Of a DNA stretch of 64,000 nt, positions 48,931 through 60,639 are shown piece after piece. Each line of letters starts with the position of its first letter. Within the stretch, counting starts at the first letter, position 1. Under the pieces are notes generated by a model. It ran no database searches and was not told the origin of the DNA. It worked only from the letters and a program-made list of their open reading frames with translations. Origin of the DNA: Planoprotostelium fungivorum (lineage: Eukaryota; Evosea; Variosea; Cavosteliida; Cavosteliaceae); assembly GCA_003024175.1 (NCBI GenBank), contig MDYQ01000029.1, positions 62,001 to 126,000 on the forward strand, in the 5' to 3' direction. Position numbers and translations under genes: made by a program.

Positions 48931-50553
48931 ATGGGACGAGAAGGTCACCTCCATCGAGAGGTAGCGAGTGATATCTCTATCTATCGCTCTCCTTATTCCC
49001 TGTGTCTATATGCGGCGGCAATCATATCACGTGTGGCTCTCATGTTGTATGCAGAATGGCAAGATGCAAATAGTGAGAGGATACATGGGATCGTATATTA
49101 GACGCTTACTGGCACAGTGTTGGTCAAATACACAGACATTGATTATGTTGTCTTCTCCGATGCAGCCAGATTTGTCACACAAGGTAGTTCGCCTTATCAA
49201 AGAGCTACCTACCGATACACTCCTCTATTGTGAGTCCCATGATATGATCCATTTCTGTGATGATATCAACGTGGCATCACAGAGCCTGGATCTTGACACC
49301 AAATGTCTATATCCATCCCGCCTGGGGCAAAGTCCTCTTCTGCATATCAGACATCCTCATCGGTCTCATCGTCCAATCCATCCTCCATCGTCTCATACCT
49401 CACACGAAGGTGATCTCATCTACCTCATCTACCCACCTCTTTCTCATGTCTTTCGAGGGAAGAGAAGAAGAGAGAAATCTGACCATCTTGAAATACACCG
49501 CTTTGTGGCTGCTGAACCCAGTGATCATCAACGTGTCCACACGTGGCAACGCAGAATCTCTCATCAGTCTCTTCGTGATGGCCTCACTCCATTACATCAT
49601 GGAGGATCGCCTCACCATCGGTGCCGTATTGTACGGATGACATGATGATGGAAAATCTGTCAGATTGACACGATTGACAGATTTGGACTGTCCGTGCATC
49701 TGAAGATCTACCCCATATTGTACGGCTTACCTTTCTACTTTTACATCGAGAATGGGAGGGGAAAGGGACTGTTTTCTGCGAATCGCGTGCGATTCTTCTT
49801 GTACAGCGCCCTCACTTTCATCCTCACGACAGCTGCAATGTACATCATGTGAGACATCATCACATCACCACATCACCATCACCTCCGATCATCACGAACA
49901 TCGCACTTCCATCATCATCTCATCCTCACAGATACGGTAAAGAGTTTCTAGACGAGACTTACCTCTACCACATCACCCGCAAAGACATCCGACACAGCTT
50001 CTCCGTCTACTTCTACTCCCTCTATCTAGATAGCAACGAGCCCACCGGTGGACCAGCTGCTCTCGTTCCCTTCTTACCCCAATTGTTTGTTTCTCTCCTC
50101 TTGTTTACTTGGCGTTACCACAGAGACATCCAATTCTGTCTCTTCTTACAGACATTCGCTTTCGTTACATTCAATAAGGTCTGCACGGTGCAGGTGATGA
50201 TGATGATGATTCGCGATCGGGAGCTGACATGCGGCAGTACTTTGTGTGGTACTTTTGCTTCTTACCGGTGGTGTTACCTTTTTCGAGTTTGAGTTTGAAG
50301 AGATTGCTATCTCTTCTGGCAGTCTGGTTCTTATCACAGGTGATGCGATCACGATGCAATCGAGTTGGATGATGTAGCTGATGAGACGCAGGGTGTGTGG
50401 CTGTGGTACGCTTATCGGCTCGAGTTCTTGGGAGAGCAGACCTTCCTTCAGATCTGGATGGCAGGAGTCTTATTCTTTGGAGTGAACATCCTCATCCTCT
50501 GTCAATTCATATCACATCACAACCTCACGACACAGAAGATGAAGAGTCGATGA
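48931..50553 (+). CDS. PIGM: GPI mannosyltransferase 1 catalytic subunit
   Basis: PIG-M adds the first mannose to the GPI precursor in the ER lumen, using dolichol-phosphate mannose. The exon join restores [18 protein letters not shown] then [19 protein letters not shown], with the lumenal DxD-type motif in YTDIDY, and [12 protein letters not shown]. Later come [59 protein letters not shown] and [18 protein letters not shown], all in the order of human PIG-M, with many membrane helices. Start ATG 48931-48933; stop TGA 50551-50553, with AATAAA only 2 nt past the stop. It needs PIG-X in animals; no partner is seen here. A GPI pathway fits the GPI-tailed kelch protein of this window. Confidence 0.95.
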
Positions 50554-50608
50554 AGAATAAAGACGACGTTTCGATTCCTTATTTGTAACATCCATCCTCT
50601 CGATTCGT

Positions 50609-52354
50609 TTAATTCATCTCCTTCTCAAAGACAGTGCACGCGGTGTGAGTCAACAGCCGTGGTGCTATGACTTTCTTGTGCACCCCTTCTATCGCTCCGA
50701 TGTAAAACTTTCCAAAGACATTCTCGGTTCTGATCTTGTCCGACAACTTGATCTGCACGGCACCGATCTCTCTCTTTCCTTCAGCCGTGTCTTCTCTCGG
50801 TATCAGCGTGACAGACACGGTCGATCTGAACTGCAGGTGCTTGTCGTTCGCTCCGAGCAAAACTTCGGTAGACAGGCCGGAGACGCACCGCTTGATGCCT
50901 CTCACTGGAAAACGTCTCTTGCGTCCGAACGTGTTCGAGTTGGTCGGGCCCAAGAGAGAAGACACGGGGCAGGCCAGCGGGCTCGTCCTCAGAGATAAAG
51001 GCCGCACCATCTTGTTTCGCAGCTCCATCCAGGTACCGACGTCCTGCGGTGGGTGATCTACGAAAGCGGTGAGGACTCTTTCGAGGACATCATCCGCATC
51101 GCATGCTCCGTCCATCAGCTGCCGCCGAAAAGTCTCGTCGAATTTGAGATGGAGCCCGCTTCGGTCGTTGCTGGTGACTCGGTTTCGTGTTGCATGAGGT
51201 GATCCGATGGTGATGCTGAAAGAGTCCATGTGGTCGTGGCGATCTCTGAATTCTCCGTGGAGGAGAGAATCGTTGTCCACAGGGACAGAAACGACGTCGG
51301 CCACATGGACTGTGTCGGATGATGCGATGGCGTGGACGAAAGATGGTGATGGAAGTTGGACCTTTGGATGTTGCGCGTAGCCGTCCCCCCCGATGAGATT
51401 TCGAAAAGTCAGACTGGTGTAAGTCTTCACCATGCCCATGAGAGTTCTGTAATTAAGACATCCCCAGTCTCGAATACGATTCGGACCGCCCGATTCCAAG
51501 GAGAGGGAGTATCGTAATACGTTGGCGTAGTTCTGTTTGTCATCGGTCATGTTCTGAACGTGAGGGGGGAGCAGCTCGGTGAGAAGGGCTATGGATGCAT
51601 CTCCTGATTTGACTTTGTTCTGGACTTCGAGGCTGAGATCGCCTCCCGTCTCGTCGGTGTGAACTGAGATGGCAAAGAAGGCAGGTTGCCTCTTCACTGC
51701 CGATGAGAATTGATGCCAAACTCTTCCGTCGAAACGCAGGGTGAAGAGGGAATCGCCGGGGATGTGGACCTCCTTCATCTTCTGAAAGAATGAGGTGGGG
51801 GAGATGTCTAGATCTTGGTTGGTGGCGGTGGAGAAACGAAGGTAACAGCCTCCTGAGCCAGAGATGGCGGTGAAAACTCTGTGACCTGTGGAGGAATGAG
51901 CAGGTGGGAGGTGTGGAGTTGCAACTCACCGGCATGTCTGTGGAAAGGATGCTGTCGATCTACAGAGAACGAATAGACGGCTGTCTGATTAGTGTCAACA
52001 TCACATTTTACCATCAGACGATCTACAGGATCATAAAAGATGCCATACATCTGAATGATGGCTCACCTTATCTTGATACTCTTCCTCTTTCGACAGAGCC
52101 GTATTAAACAGTTGTGAGCTGGGCTCTTCCATTTCGTCTACGAAACGACTGTGGCGAGCTTGTCTTTGTTTCATCTGCTCAACGAGAGCTGTACCTCCAC
52201 CGTGACCAATCCGACCCAAGAGAACGACTTCAATAGGATTGGCACCGGGCACGTGTAGAGATGGGAATGTAGGTGTACGAAAGACCGTCATATTTCTTCT
52301 CTGGCTGGATTTCACACCAGGTGGTTGTCTGAGCCGTATCATGTTGCGATGCAT
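50609..52354 (-). CDS. Cupin-fold protein of unknown function
   Basis: Three or more exons: ATG at 52352-52354 (MHRNMIRLRQPPG), an exon ending EEEYQDK, an exon with VDTNQTAVYSFSVDRQHPFH, and a long last exon from about 51890 to TAA at 50609-50611. The joined sequence HPFHRHAGHRVFTAISGSGG, then HIPGDSLFTLRFDGRVWHQF and AFFAISVHTDE, has the look of a cupin barrel: an H-x-H-x-x-G first motif and a later W-H as the second metal-ligand motif. The C-terminal 300 residues (EGKREIGAVQIKLSDKIR, RTENVFGKFYIGAIEGVH) are not recognised. Ligand and reaction unknown; a metal-binding oxygenase-like or sugar-binding role is only a guess. It converges with PIGM, 55 bp apart. Confidence 0.6.
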
Positions 52355-52634
52355 TCTCGACGTCTATATTTGTGGGATCTCGAGTCGATCTGTGGCACCC
52401 GATCGCTTGTGTGTGATTGTGTTCTGTCCTTTCCGTTCATTCTCGTTCGTTTGCGAACCCAGAGGCATTCCGATCTAGCGAGAATGACTAGTCGACTACT
52501 TCTGCGGAACCATCGCTGTGGAGAGAAACGGTGAAGAAACTTACATGATGCACATCCACAGAGAAACTCGTCGATGAAAACCACACACCCGTGTTTATTA
52601 CCACAAAGTAATAATCGGCTGTATTTTAACACTC
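52355..52634. other. Intergenic region, 280 bp, no gene seen
   Basis: Upstream of the cupin gene and downstream of the beta-helix membrane protein gene, both on the minus strand. Nothing recognised beyond promoter and 3' UTR space. Confidence 0.45.
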
Positions 52635-55600
52635 TCATCGCGCCTCTTCGTCATTGACCAACAGTCTCTCCGTCTCATCTACGATCATTCCATCACTCAT
52701 CCAGTCCATCGTCTGTCACTCACCCAGATCGATCGCCTGAGTGGGTCTCCTCCATCTCTCTCTCAATCTCAACGATATCTTGTAGGCCATCATGCCAACA
52801 CTGACAACGATGGGGGCAGCGATCAGTATCTAGAAGGCATCAGGAAAATTATCCTTCATCGTCTATGATCCACCTGAATGGCTACGTCTGTGGCCAGATT
52901 TGGCTGATAAATGGGCAGAGTGATGACAGCCAAGCAGGCGAGACAGACTGTCTCTATGGTCTGTCCTATGGGTGTGACGAAAGGTTTTAAGACAAGATGT
53001 GCAGCTAATGACGCCATCATGAGAAGATGCATGGCCGGCATGACCCTGCAAGCGTGAGAAAGGCGAAAAAACAATAAAACGAAATAAAATCACCATCTTT
53101 CGTTCGTGACGAAGACGTAAATGAGTGCGATGGCCAGGCGACGGACCATGTAGATCGATTCCCAATATCTAAACCTCATCAGACATCACGTGTCTCCGTC
53201 GCCGCTTTCTCACTTGCAACCATCACGGTAGCAACCTTCTACGACAACGAGAACGTCTCTGCTGATGGTTCCACTCGATATCCTCAATTTGCGTCTGTTA
53301 CAGTACGTCAGTCACGGGAAAAGAGACTCGATGGAATTTTTACCTCAAGAAGAGGAGAATGACGGGGGAAGGTACCAGGATGACCGAACTGAAGACAATG
53401 AGAGCCGTCCTCCACGCTTGATCGCATCTCTCTGTTCCATCGTTGTGCATGACCCACACTCCGGGCTCGATCTCGTTCACGTTCAGCTTCTCTCTCAATG
53501 AAGATGAATATCGTTTTATTCCTCACCTCCACGCAGAACAACAACTTCAAGCAGGAAGACACGACACCACTGTAGACCAGCAGTAGAGCTCCAACCAAGG
53601 CCGTAGTCGATCGACTCCTCCAACTCCTACCCCTCCACTCTATAGAAGTGACGCTCTCTACAGCCTTCAATTTCTTCCTCCTTGCCAAGACCCCAACGAT
53701 GCAGAAGAAGAGGGAGATCAAAGATAAGATGATGACCGTGCCGAGTGGAAGATATAAAGACATGACCTCCTTCTGGACGTAATCGAATGTGCCCACGCAG
53801 AAAGACAAGGCCGAGCCGCCGTGGCTGGTGGTGGGAGTGAATAGGAGAGACGAGAGAGTGTTGATGATCTCGTTCTTCTGTGCCTGATTGACTGAACCGT
53901 GTCAGCGGTAGAAGTGGTGATGGTGACTCACCCAAGAGGGGAACGGTCTGTATGAAGTACGATGTCGACTTCCATATCGATCCATCTCCTATCGGTAGAG
54001 CCATCAGCACTGCAGAGTACAGGAAGGGCAACAGACTCGCCACAGCCAACAGCTGCGGCTTACACTTGTACGTCGGCAGGCAGGATGACGTGAGGAAGCC
54101 CAAAGTCTTATCCTCTGTACAGCCACCACACAGAGTCCCGTTGCGGTCACCCACACAGGGCTGCTGCCACGGATGATTGTCGTGACTGCAGTAACCGTTC
54201 GGACACGGCCGACACTCCAATTGATCGTCCGCAGCCCCGCACCAAAAGTCTCCCCTACCCTTCGTTCGGTCAATGCGAATCGTGAAGACATGAGATGATG
54301 CATCTCGACTCGATAGAATTGAAAGATGATGTTCACCAGAATGGGCTTGCCTTCTTCGCAGATAGCTCCCAACGGGCAAGCCCGGCACAGCGTTCCCATC
54401 TTCTCGTCTGCCACGATCATGCCTCTCCCTGTCTCTCGTCATTCTCTCTTCTCTCTTCTCTCCTCTCACCCAGCGTATAGCTTCCACTCTCGCACAAGCT
54501 GCAGCTCCATCTCAGATGCTTCTCTTGCTCTCTCGCATCTAAGAAGCTGCCATCTGTGCATTCCATGTTGACCTGACTCGTGTTGTACTTTGACGTCAAC
54601 ACTACAACGCTGTGATCTGTTGTCGTCACGTTGTCTGCCACAGTCATGTACACATCTCTCAGCTGTCTGTGTCATCATCTTTCTATCTCTGACAAAGCTG
54701 TTTACCTGCACAGAGCTGTCTCTACCCAATGATCCCATCAGACATGACGCGTGAGATGCAAAGTTTTGCGTCAAGTTGCTCTGACTGATGTCTACTGCTG
54801 CGTTGTCACCAAAGAGAGCGATACCGCCGCCGTCGCTGGGGCTCGTGTTGTTGTGGACTGTGCAGTTGTGAACGTTGAGCTGGCTGTTGTACAAGTTCAC
54901 ACGGATACCTCCGCTGCGGCAATTGGAGACACTACATCGTTGTAGATCAGCATCACGATTTTTCATGTCATGAAGTGATTTGTCTTGGAATAAATATCGA
55001 AATATGAATCGAAATGATTTCTCATCACTCACTTGACGCGATCGATGTAGACGACAGAGTCTTCTATATCTTTGCACAATATCCCAGCACCGTTGTAGTC
55101 TCTCACATCTGACATCGAAATGTACGCAGTGAATCCTCTCATCTGCGATATAGACAGAGCATTGAACGTCCCATTTGTACCAGTGAACGTGTTCTCCGTG
55201 AAATTCAGGACGGAAGACAAGGTAGAAACGGCCGACAGCGTAGCCTCTTGGAAAGCGTTGTCTCTGACTTCAAATTCAAGTTCGGGACCGAGAGGTGACA
55301 CGGCGACGGAATAGTCTAGACGATGGATGGTGTTGGACGTGAGGAGGTTGAGGGAGGTGTCTTCGTTGTCTTCACTGGCTTCCTGAGGACCGCTCGTCAG
55401 GCGGGTGTCGATGTGTTGATGTTGATGTGTTGATGTTGATGTGTTGATGTTGATGTGTTGATGTTGATGTGTTGATGTTGATGATGTTGATGTGATGATG
55501 TTGATGTGATGACGATATGATGGTGATGCAATGAGAAGAGATGGTGAGATGATGTGATGATGACAGCATGAGTCGATGGAGAAATCACCTTCACGAGCAC

Positions 55601-56788
55601 AAGTCTCTCGATGACGTTCTCTTGGATCCAAAACCCCATCTTTCTGATGGACATCCGAACATCACCCATGTCATTGTCCATCATCTCCAACGTGATCACA
55701 CTAGCGTTCTCTCTGACCCAAGTGTTGCGGCTCCAAATCTGCCACTCTGAACTGTGTAGAGTGTTTCCTTGGATCGTGAAGCGATGACGGTCTTCGTTGG
55801 ATAAAAATTCGGTCCTCTGTGGTGACTGCATCTTGACGATGGACGATGAGAAGTTGTTCTTCTGGAAGTCGAATTGAGGTAACACATCGACTTGAGCTTC
55901 TAATTTGAAGGAGGTGAGTCTGTTGAGAGAGATGTTGAAAGACATCTGCCGGAGGAACTGAGTCGGGGGTTGGACTCTCCAATCGATGGAAAGCGACGAC
56001 TGCGATGATACATCTTGGCACGTGTTGTTGAAGACCTCTAGATGGTTCCAACCTTCCATGTCGACCGTCATAGAGGCATTGATTCCAAAGACATTGTGAG
56101 AGATCTGCGGTCGGGCGGAGAATGGTTGGGTGGGGGCGTCCGCAGAGATCTGATAATCACCGGAGAGGAAGACGTTGTTTTTCAACAGGAAGAAGGTCTG
56201 TTCGTTCGGTGCAGATGGATCATATTGGATGGAGAACCAGAGGAAGGAGCAGTAAAACATGCTGTCTGTGATGCTGACATTGACAGTCTGGTCAAGGGTG
56301 TGGAGCTGTATGTGTCGGTGTGGTATCATTCGATGGTGCCCAACCTGATAATCGGCTTCTAAGACGACCGAATGGAATTGAATACTGTTCGCGAAGATCG
56401 CTCCACTGCAACTTTGCAAAATTCGAACATCCATCCACGCCAAATCAGTCTCGAAGTCCGAGTGGACCGCTCCTCGTCCGGTGCAATTGAGCGTAGGGCG
56501 CTATTCAACTTCAGCTCTTCTTTGTTTCATGATGTTCACCTCTCCCTCTTCTCCCTCCACCTTCCACCATCGCATACGATTAGGAATGGAGTTGGATACT
56601 TCCGTGATCTCATACAGACCTGACTTCAAGCACACTTCCTTCTCTGTGTCCAATTGGGGAATGTTCTTGCAGGGACTGTCTATAGCACCACAGGTAGAGG
56701 TGTCGTTGCCTCTCTGGCCGTCCACAAACACATCACACGAGGCGACGATGCAGAGGAGAAGGGAAAAGCAGAGCGTCCGAAAGAACAT
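52635..56788 (-). CDS. Secreted beta-helix, Cys-rich, multi-pass membrane protein, left inverted paralog
   Basis: Begins with a signal peptide (MFFRTLCFSLLLCIVASCD, ATG 56786-56788), followed by VFVDGQRGNDTSTCG, the usual opening of right-handed beta-helix proteins. A long asparagine-rich, repetitive beta-helix region follows (FNNTCQDVSSQ, NTIHRLDYSV, HNNTSPSDGGGIALF), then Cys-rich modules (SCSLCESGSYTLG, CRACPLGAICEEG, CRPCPNGYC) like GCC2/GCC3 ephrin-receptor-type repeats, then several membrane helices (LLPFLYSAVLMALPIG, GTVIILSLISLFFCIVGVL, TALIVFSSVILVPSPVILLF, MVRRLAIALIYVF, MMASLAAHLVL, IAAPIVVSVGMMAYK). The tail ends LLVNDEEAR, TGA at 52635-52637. Likely a cell-surface recognition or adhesion receptor. 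Function unknown. About 12 introns, one with a minisatellite. Confidence 0.8.
53924..54960 (-). repeat. Left arm of inverted near-identical tract
   Basis: This segment of the left paralog matches 62416-63441 in inverted orientation. Part of it, covering two exons and two introns (about 54415-54900), is roughly 95% identical by eye; the rest is a patchwork of near-identical and 80-85% blocks. Confidence 0.8.
55412..55509. repeat. Intronic minisatellite, 14-nt unit
   Basis: About six copies of GTGTTGATGTTGAT, then degenerate GATGTTGAT units, inside an intron of the left beta-helix paralog. The intron at the same place in the right paralog (about 61807-62020) is also repeat-rich, but with a different CATCTTGATCAT unit. 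Confidence 0.85.
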
Positions 56789-56940
56789 GGTGTGCGGTTC
56801 GATGTACATCGTCCCCGATGTCCTCCTTGTGCAAAAAATCAATACTTCGGAAGAATAATGACCGCGATATTGAAAGGCTTCGCATGAGGATCTCATGCCA
56901 CAGGGTGCAGAAGAACACAGAAACTCTTCTCTTCTATTTC

Positions 56941-59900
56941 TCAGAAGGCAGATTTCTTCTTTGGATTCAGTTTCTTCTTCATCCTGTCCAGTTGCTTTCC
57001 CTCTGCCTCTTGTCTCTCCATCGATGCCATGATCTTTCTCGCCTTCGACTTTCTCTCCCTGTATTTCGAGTCAGAACGCGATGATCGACGTCCAGATCTT
57101 CACCTCGTCTCATCCATCTTGGCCTTGTGTTTCACGTCTTGCATGAAGCGGTTGTCCTTTCTCAGCTCTCGAATGGCTCCCTTCTTCTCTACCCTCACTC
57201 TCTTCTTCAACTTCTTCATGTTAAGGACGTCCACGTCACTGCTACCACGGTGCAGACCAGAGCCAGGTCTAGAGAAGATGAGTTGATGATGGAGATCGGA
57301 TGATGGAGGATGCGAAGATGGCGATGGTGTCTCACTTGTTGTGGATGAGAGGAGCTCTGAAGATCTCTTTCGGTCGGACCGTGAGGTTCTTAAGAGGCTT
57401 ACGGCTGCGAACGCACGTCTCTGACTTCTGCGCTAAATTGTCGAGCAGCTGCTGGATCTTCTCCTTCAACTGGTGCCAGTTAGTCGAAATTTGAAATTCA
57501 AATGGATCACCTGGGCGGGAGAACGGTCAGTGCTGAGGGCACTTCGCACGATGCTGTTGACTTCGTCTATCGCAGGATGCTCCGACCACGTGTCGCAGAA
57601 TTTAGACAGAAGGTCGATGGCTGCGTTAGCGGCGTTCAACCTGTCACAATTTTAGAAAATAAAATCACTTCTTTCAATTTTTCGATTTTCTTTTTCTTCA
57701 TATTTTTGTTGTTAGAAAACGAAAAAGATGAAAATTTTCTTCTTCTCACCTCCACTGATCACTGACAAAAGATTCCCTCTTTGATTTCATCGTTCCCGCC
57801 AAAAGATCCAATCGGAGCTGCTCTACAACGAGGCTCGCAGAAGTCTTCTTCTCTCGCAGTTTCAAGAAACCCGCTGGGATCGTTGTAGATAGACCTCCTC
57901 CAGCAGAAGAAGCGATGGCGTCGACCAACAGCGTCACCACCTCAGGCACGTACCTCTTCGTCTCTCTTATCACCTACCACCGTCAGATCTTCCCAAAAAT
58001 TTTCCAGATTTTTCCGGGAATTTTCAATCTACAACGAACCTGCAGCACGAGGTTGCAAGTGAAGAGTGCCAAAGTGAAGTCTTTCGGTGTTCTGATGGGA
58101 CATCTAGAGATGTATTCGTTGATTAAGAGGATGGATGGTGTTGAGATGGGGTGCTCAAAGTCAGTGCTAGGATAGATGGAAAAGACCAACTTGACGAACA
58201 AGAGGTGCCCGAAAGAAGGCCAGCAGCTGCCCACGGCGCGGGATTCTGTCGCAGATTTGAGAATTCCGCGACGGGGTGGGTGTTCACCTCCGGATAATTT
58301 CTCGGATAAACTCTCGTGGAAGGCTACGATGCGTTCACGGCACAGCTTGTAGAGGCTGTCGGGTGAAATGTCTCGCATGTCTGTGATGTGTTTGGTGAGT
58401 AGGTCCAGTAGGGTCAGAGGAAGAGTGTCTGACTCGTGCAGCGTCGACACCGTGACGATGTAATGCTCCACGAGGATGTGCAAGAAATTCTGGTGAAATG
58501 TGAGGATGGCTGGTTGTAGAACGATGGGTCACCTGCATCTTCTCCTTGTTACCCTCCTTCAGCGAAGGATGATTGCAAGATCGGATTCGTTGAATGATCG
58601 TAGAAATCTCAGTGACATTTCGGCCCTCGGTCCATGCTTGCAGCTCCTCTTGGTCTTGTGGTACGTCCAAAGTGAAGGGAATCTCACCACCTTTCGTCAT
58701 TTGTATCATCTTCTTCTCTCCCTTCTCTTCTTCCCTATCATCTTCGTCTGCTTCTTCTACCTGGTGGATTTCTTCGTCAGCGCTGATGACCGTCTACAAC
58801 GAGCCAGATGAGAATTTCACCTCTTCTTCGTCGACCATGTCATCTTCATCATCATCGGCACCCTCTTCCTCTTCTTCCTCCTCTTCTTTCTCTTCTTCTT
58901 CCTCCTCTTGTTTTTCTCCCTCTTCTTCCTTCTCTTCATCCTCTACTCTCCGTCAATCTTTAAAAAGATTTAAATGTTGCGTCTACAACTCACCAGGGTC
59001 CGATTCCAAACTGTATCTCAGAGGCTCTTCATACACCGGCACGTTCCAGTCATCGTCTAGAGCGTCACCACTCATGTGTCTCTCTCGATCAATCTTCGGC
59101 TTCAACTTCTTCACGGACTCCAACTCTTCATCATCAGGTCTCATCCTCTTTAACCTCTCCTCCTACGAAAAAATTGAATGAAAATTTAAAATGGTAAGCC
59201 TTCGAAATGAATACAATGATGGGCCACCTCGAGCTTTTCTAATTTCTCTCGCTCTTCTGCTGCGGCTTCTTCTGCTGTTTTCGTTCTCTCTGAAGGTGTA
59301 GCTCTTACGTCGAACGCCATCTCACGTACTGCCTTATCGTAATCGTCCGGACCCAAGCCTGGAATATCGCGTCAACTTTCATTCTACAACGAGCCACGTG
59401 GCGATGAAATCTCGTGGACATTTCGTGTGCGAGGAGCATTTGAAGTGACTTTTTTGTGGGAGCATTCGAACTAAATCACCTCTCTCCTTCTTCTCTTCTG
59501 TGGACAACTTTTGTCTCTTCAAACCGATCAAGTCTTGCTGCAGCTCTCCGTAGTCGCGGTCCAATTTGTCTGTCAGGTCCTCCATCTCATTGTGGAGCTT
59601 CTGTTTTTCTCTCCTGGCCAGTTTGCTCTTGGCGATGATCTCGGAGTAGATCTCTTCTCTCGTCTTCTTCCTTCCGTCTTCTCCTTCTTCTTGGTTGGCC
59701 TGGCGTGGAGTTGACATCACGATGCATCATGTTGGAATGTATATGATGATGAAGTGACGATGTCTCTTCTCACCCTCTGCAAACCACCAAAGTGAAGTTT
59801 ATCTACAATCTCGGCGTCCAGAGCGTCTTCGCCATCGTCATCGGACACCACGTAATCATCAAACTTTTGCATCTCTCCGATGCTCGTTCCCAAATGGGTC

Positions 59901-60492
59901 AACTCTTCTTCTTCATCGTTCAGATTGTACTTTTCGTAACGTTTCTGTCGACATTGTCAACGAACACGAATCATTAGACTGGAAGACGATCTTTCGTCTG
60001 AGGAAGAAGATCACTCACTCGGGTCTCTTTCTGATAACGGATGAGATCCTTCTCATCTTGTGTCAATGTAGAGTTGTTCTCTCCAATACGATTGTCTTCA
60101 AAGACGCTAGCTTTGTCTTTCTGATTGTACTCTACGAGAAGGGTTCGATTTCTCTATTTCATAGTCAGACGCCTCGTTGACATCAAATTTTGGAATCATT
60201 CTGATTATCATGATGATACCAGCCACAGTCACTGACAAGGCGATTGATCAATAAGTTTCTCGTCACTCACGTTCTCGATGGCTTTCGTTCTCGATTGACC
60301 CAGATTCGATCGGATACCTTTGATCTTCTGACCATCGACCACCATCTTTGGTTTGTTGAATCTCATGTTGAACGGGTTGGTCGCGGGTGCCTTCTCTTTC
60401 TTTCCCTTCTGGATGCCACCCGATGTCCTCTTCTGTCCGAAGCCGGGCTTACTGGACCCCTTAGAGCCAGTGCTCTTGCCACCGTGTGCCAT
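56941..60492 (-). CDS. NOP14: Nucleolar protein 14, small-subunit processome
   Basis: NOP14 (Utp2) is a U3 snoRNP/SSU-processome factor required for 18S rRNA maturation. Start ATG 60490-60492 (MAHGGKSTGSKGSSKPGF), a basic Gly/Ser-rich N-terminus, then NPFNMRFNKPK, KASVFEDNRIGENNSTLT, YNLNDEEEELTHLGTSIGEM, a charged helical stretch KTREEIYSEIIAKSKLARRE, DDYDKAVREMAFDVRATPS and ERLKRMRPDDEE, then a long acidic tract (about 58835-58950). The conserved NOP14 core follows: EIPFTLDVPQDQEELQAW, IRSCNHPSLKEGNKEKMQ, FEHPISTPSILLINEYISRC. The C-terminus has IRELRKDNRFMQDVKHK and ends MKKKLNPKKKSAF, TGA 56941-56943. About 13 introns. It lies inside the inverted paralog pair, with 152 bp and 147 bp to its neighbours. 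Confidence 0.95.
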
Positions 60493-60639
60493 GTTGTATG
60501 GTGGATTATCAATGTGATGTGAGAAGGAAAGGAGGAAGAAAGCGGAAAATGTGAACCGGCTCGTTGTTTGTTGGTACACAAATAATTTACCGAATTTCGT
60601 TTCGTGGTGAGAATCGAAAGCGCCAGCCGATCGCACAGC

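Noticed and set aside
13040-52473. A shared 17-mer (ACCCAGAGGCATTCCGA) at about 13040 and 52457 as a dispersed element
   Set aside because: Flanks do not match, and one 17-nt match between two places in 64 kb is near chance level.
53627-54487. 286-residue minus frame as a separate protein
   Set aside because: It mixes exon and intron sequence of the beta-helix membrane-protein gene; the Cys-rich and membrane exons are read correctly in pieces with splicing.
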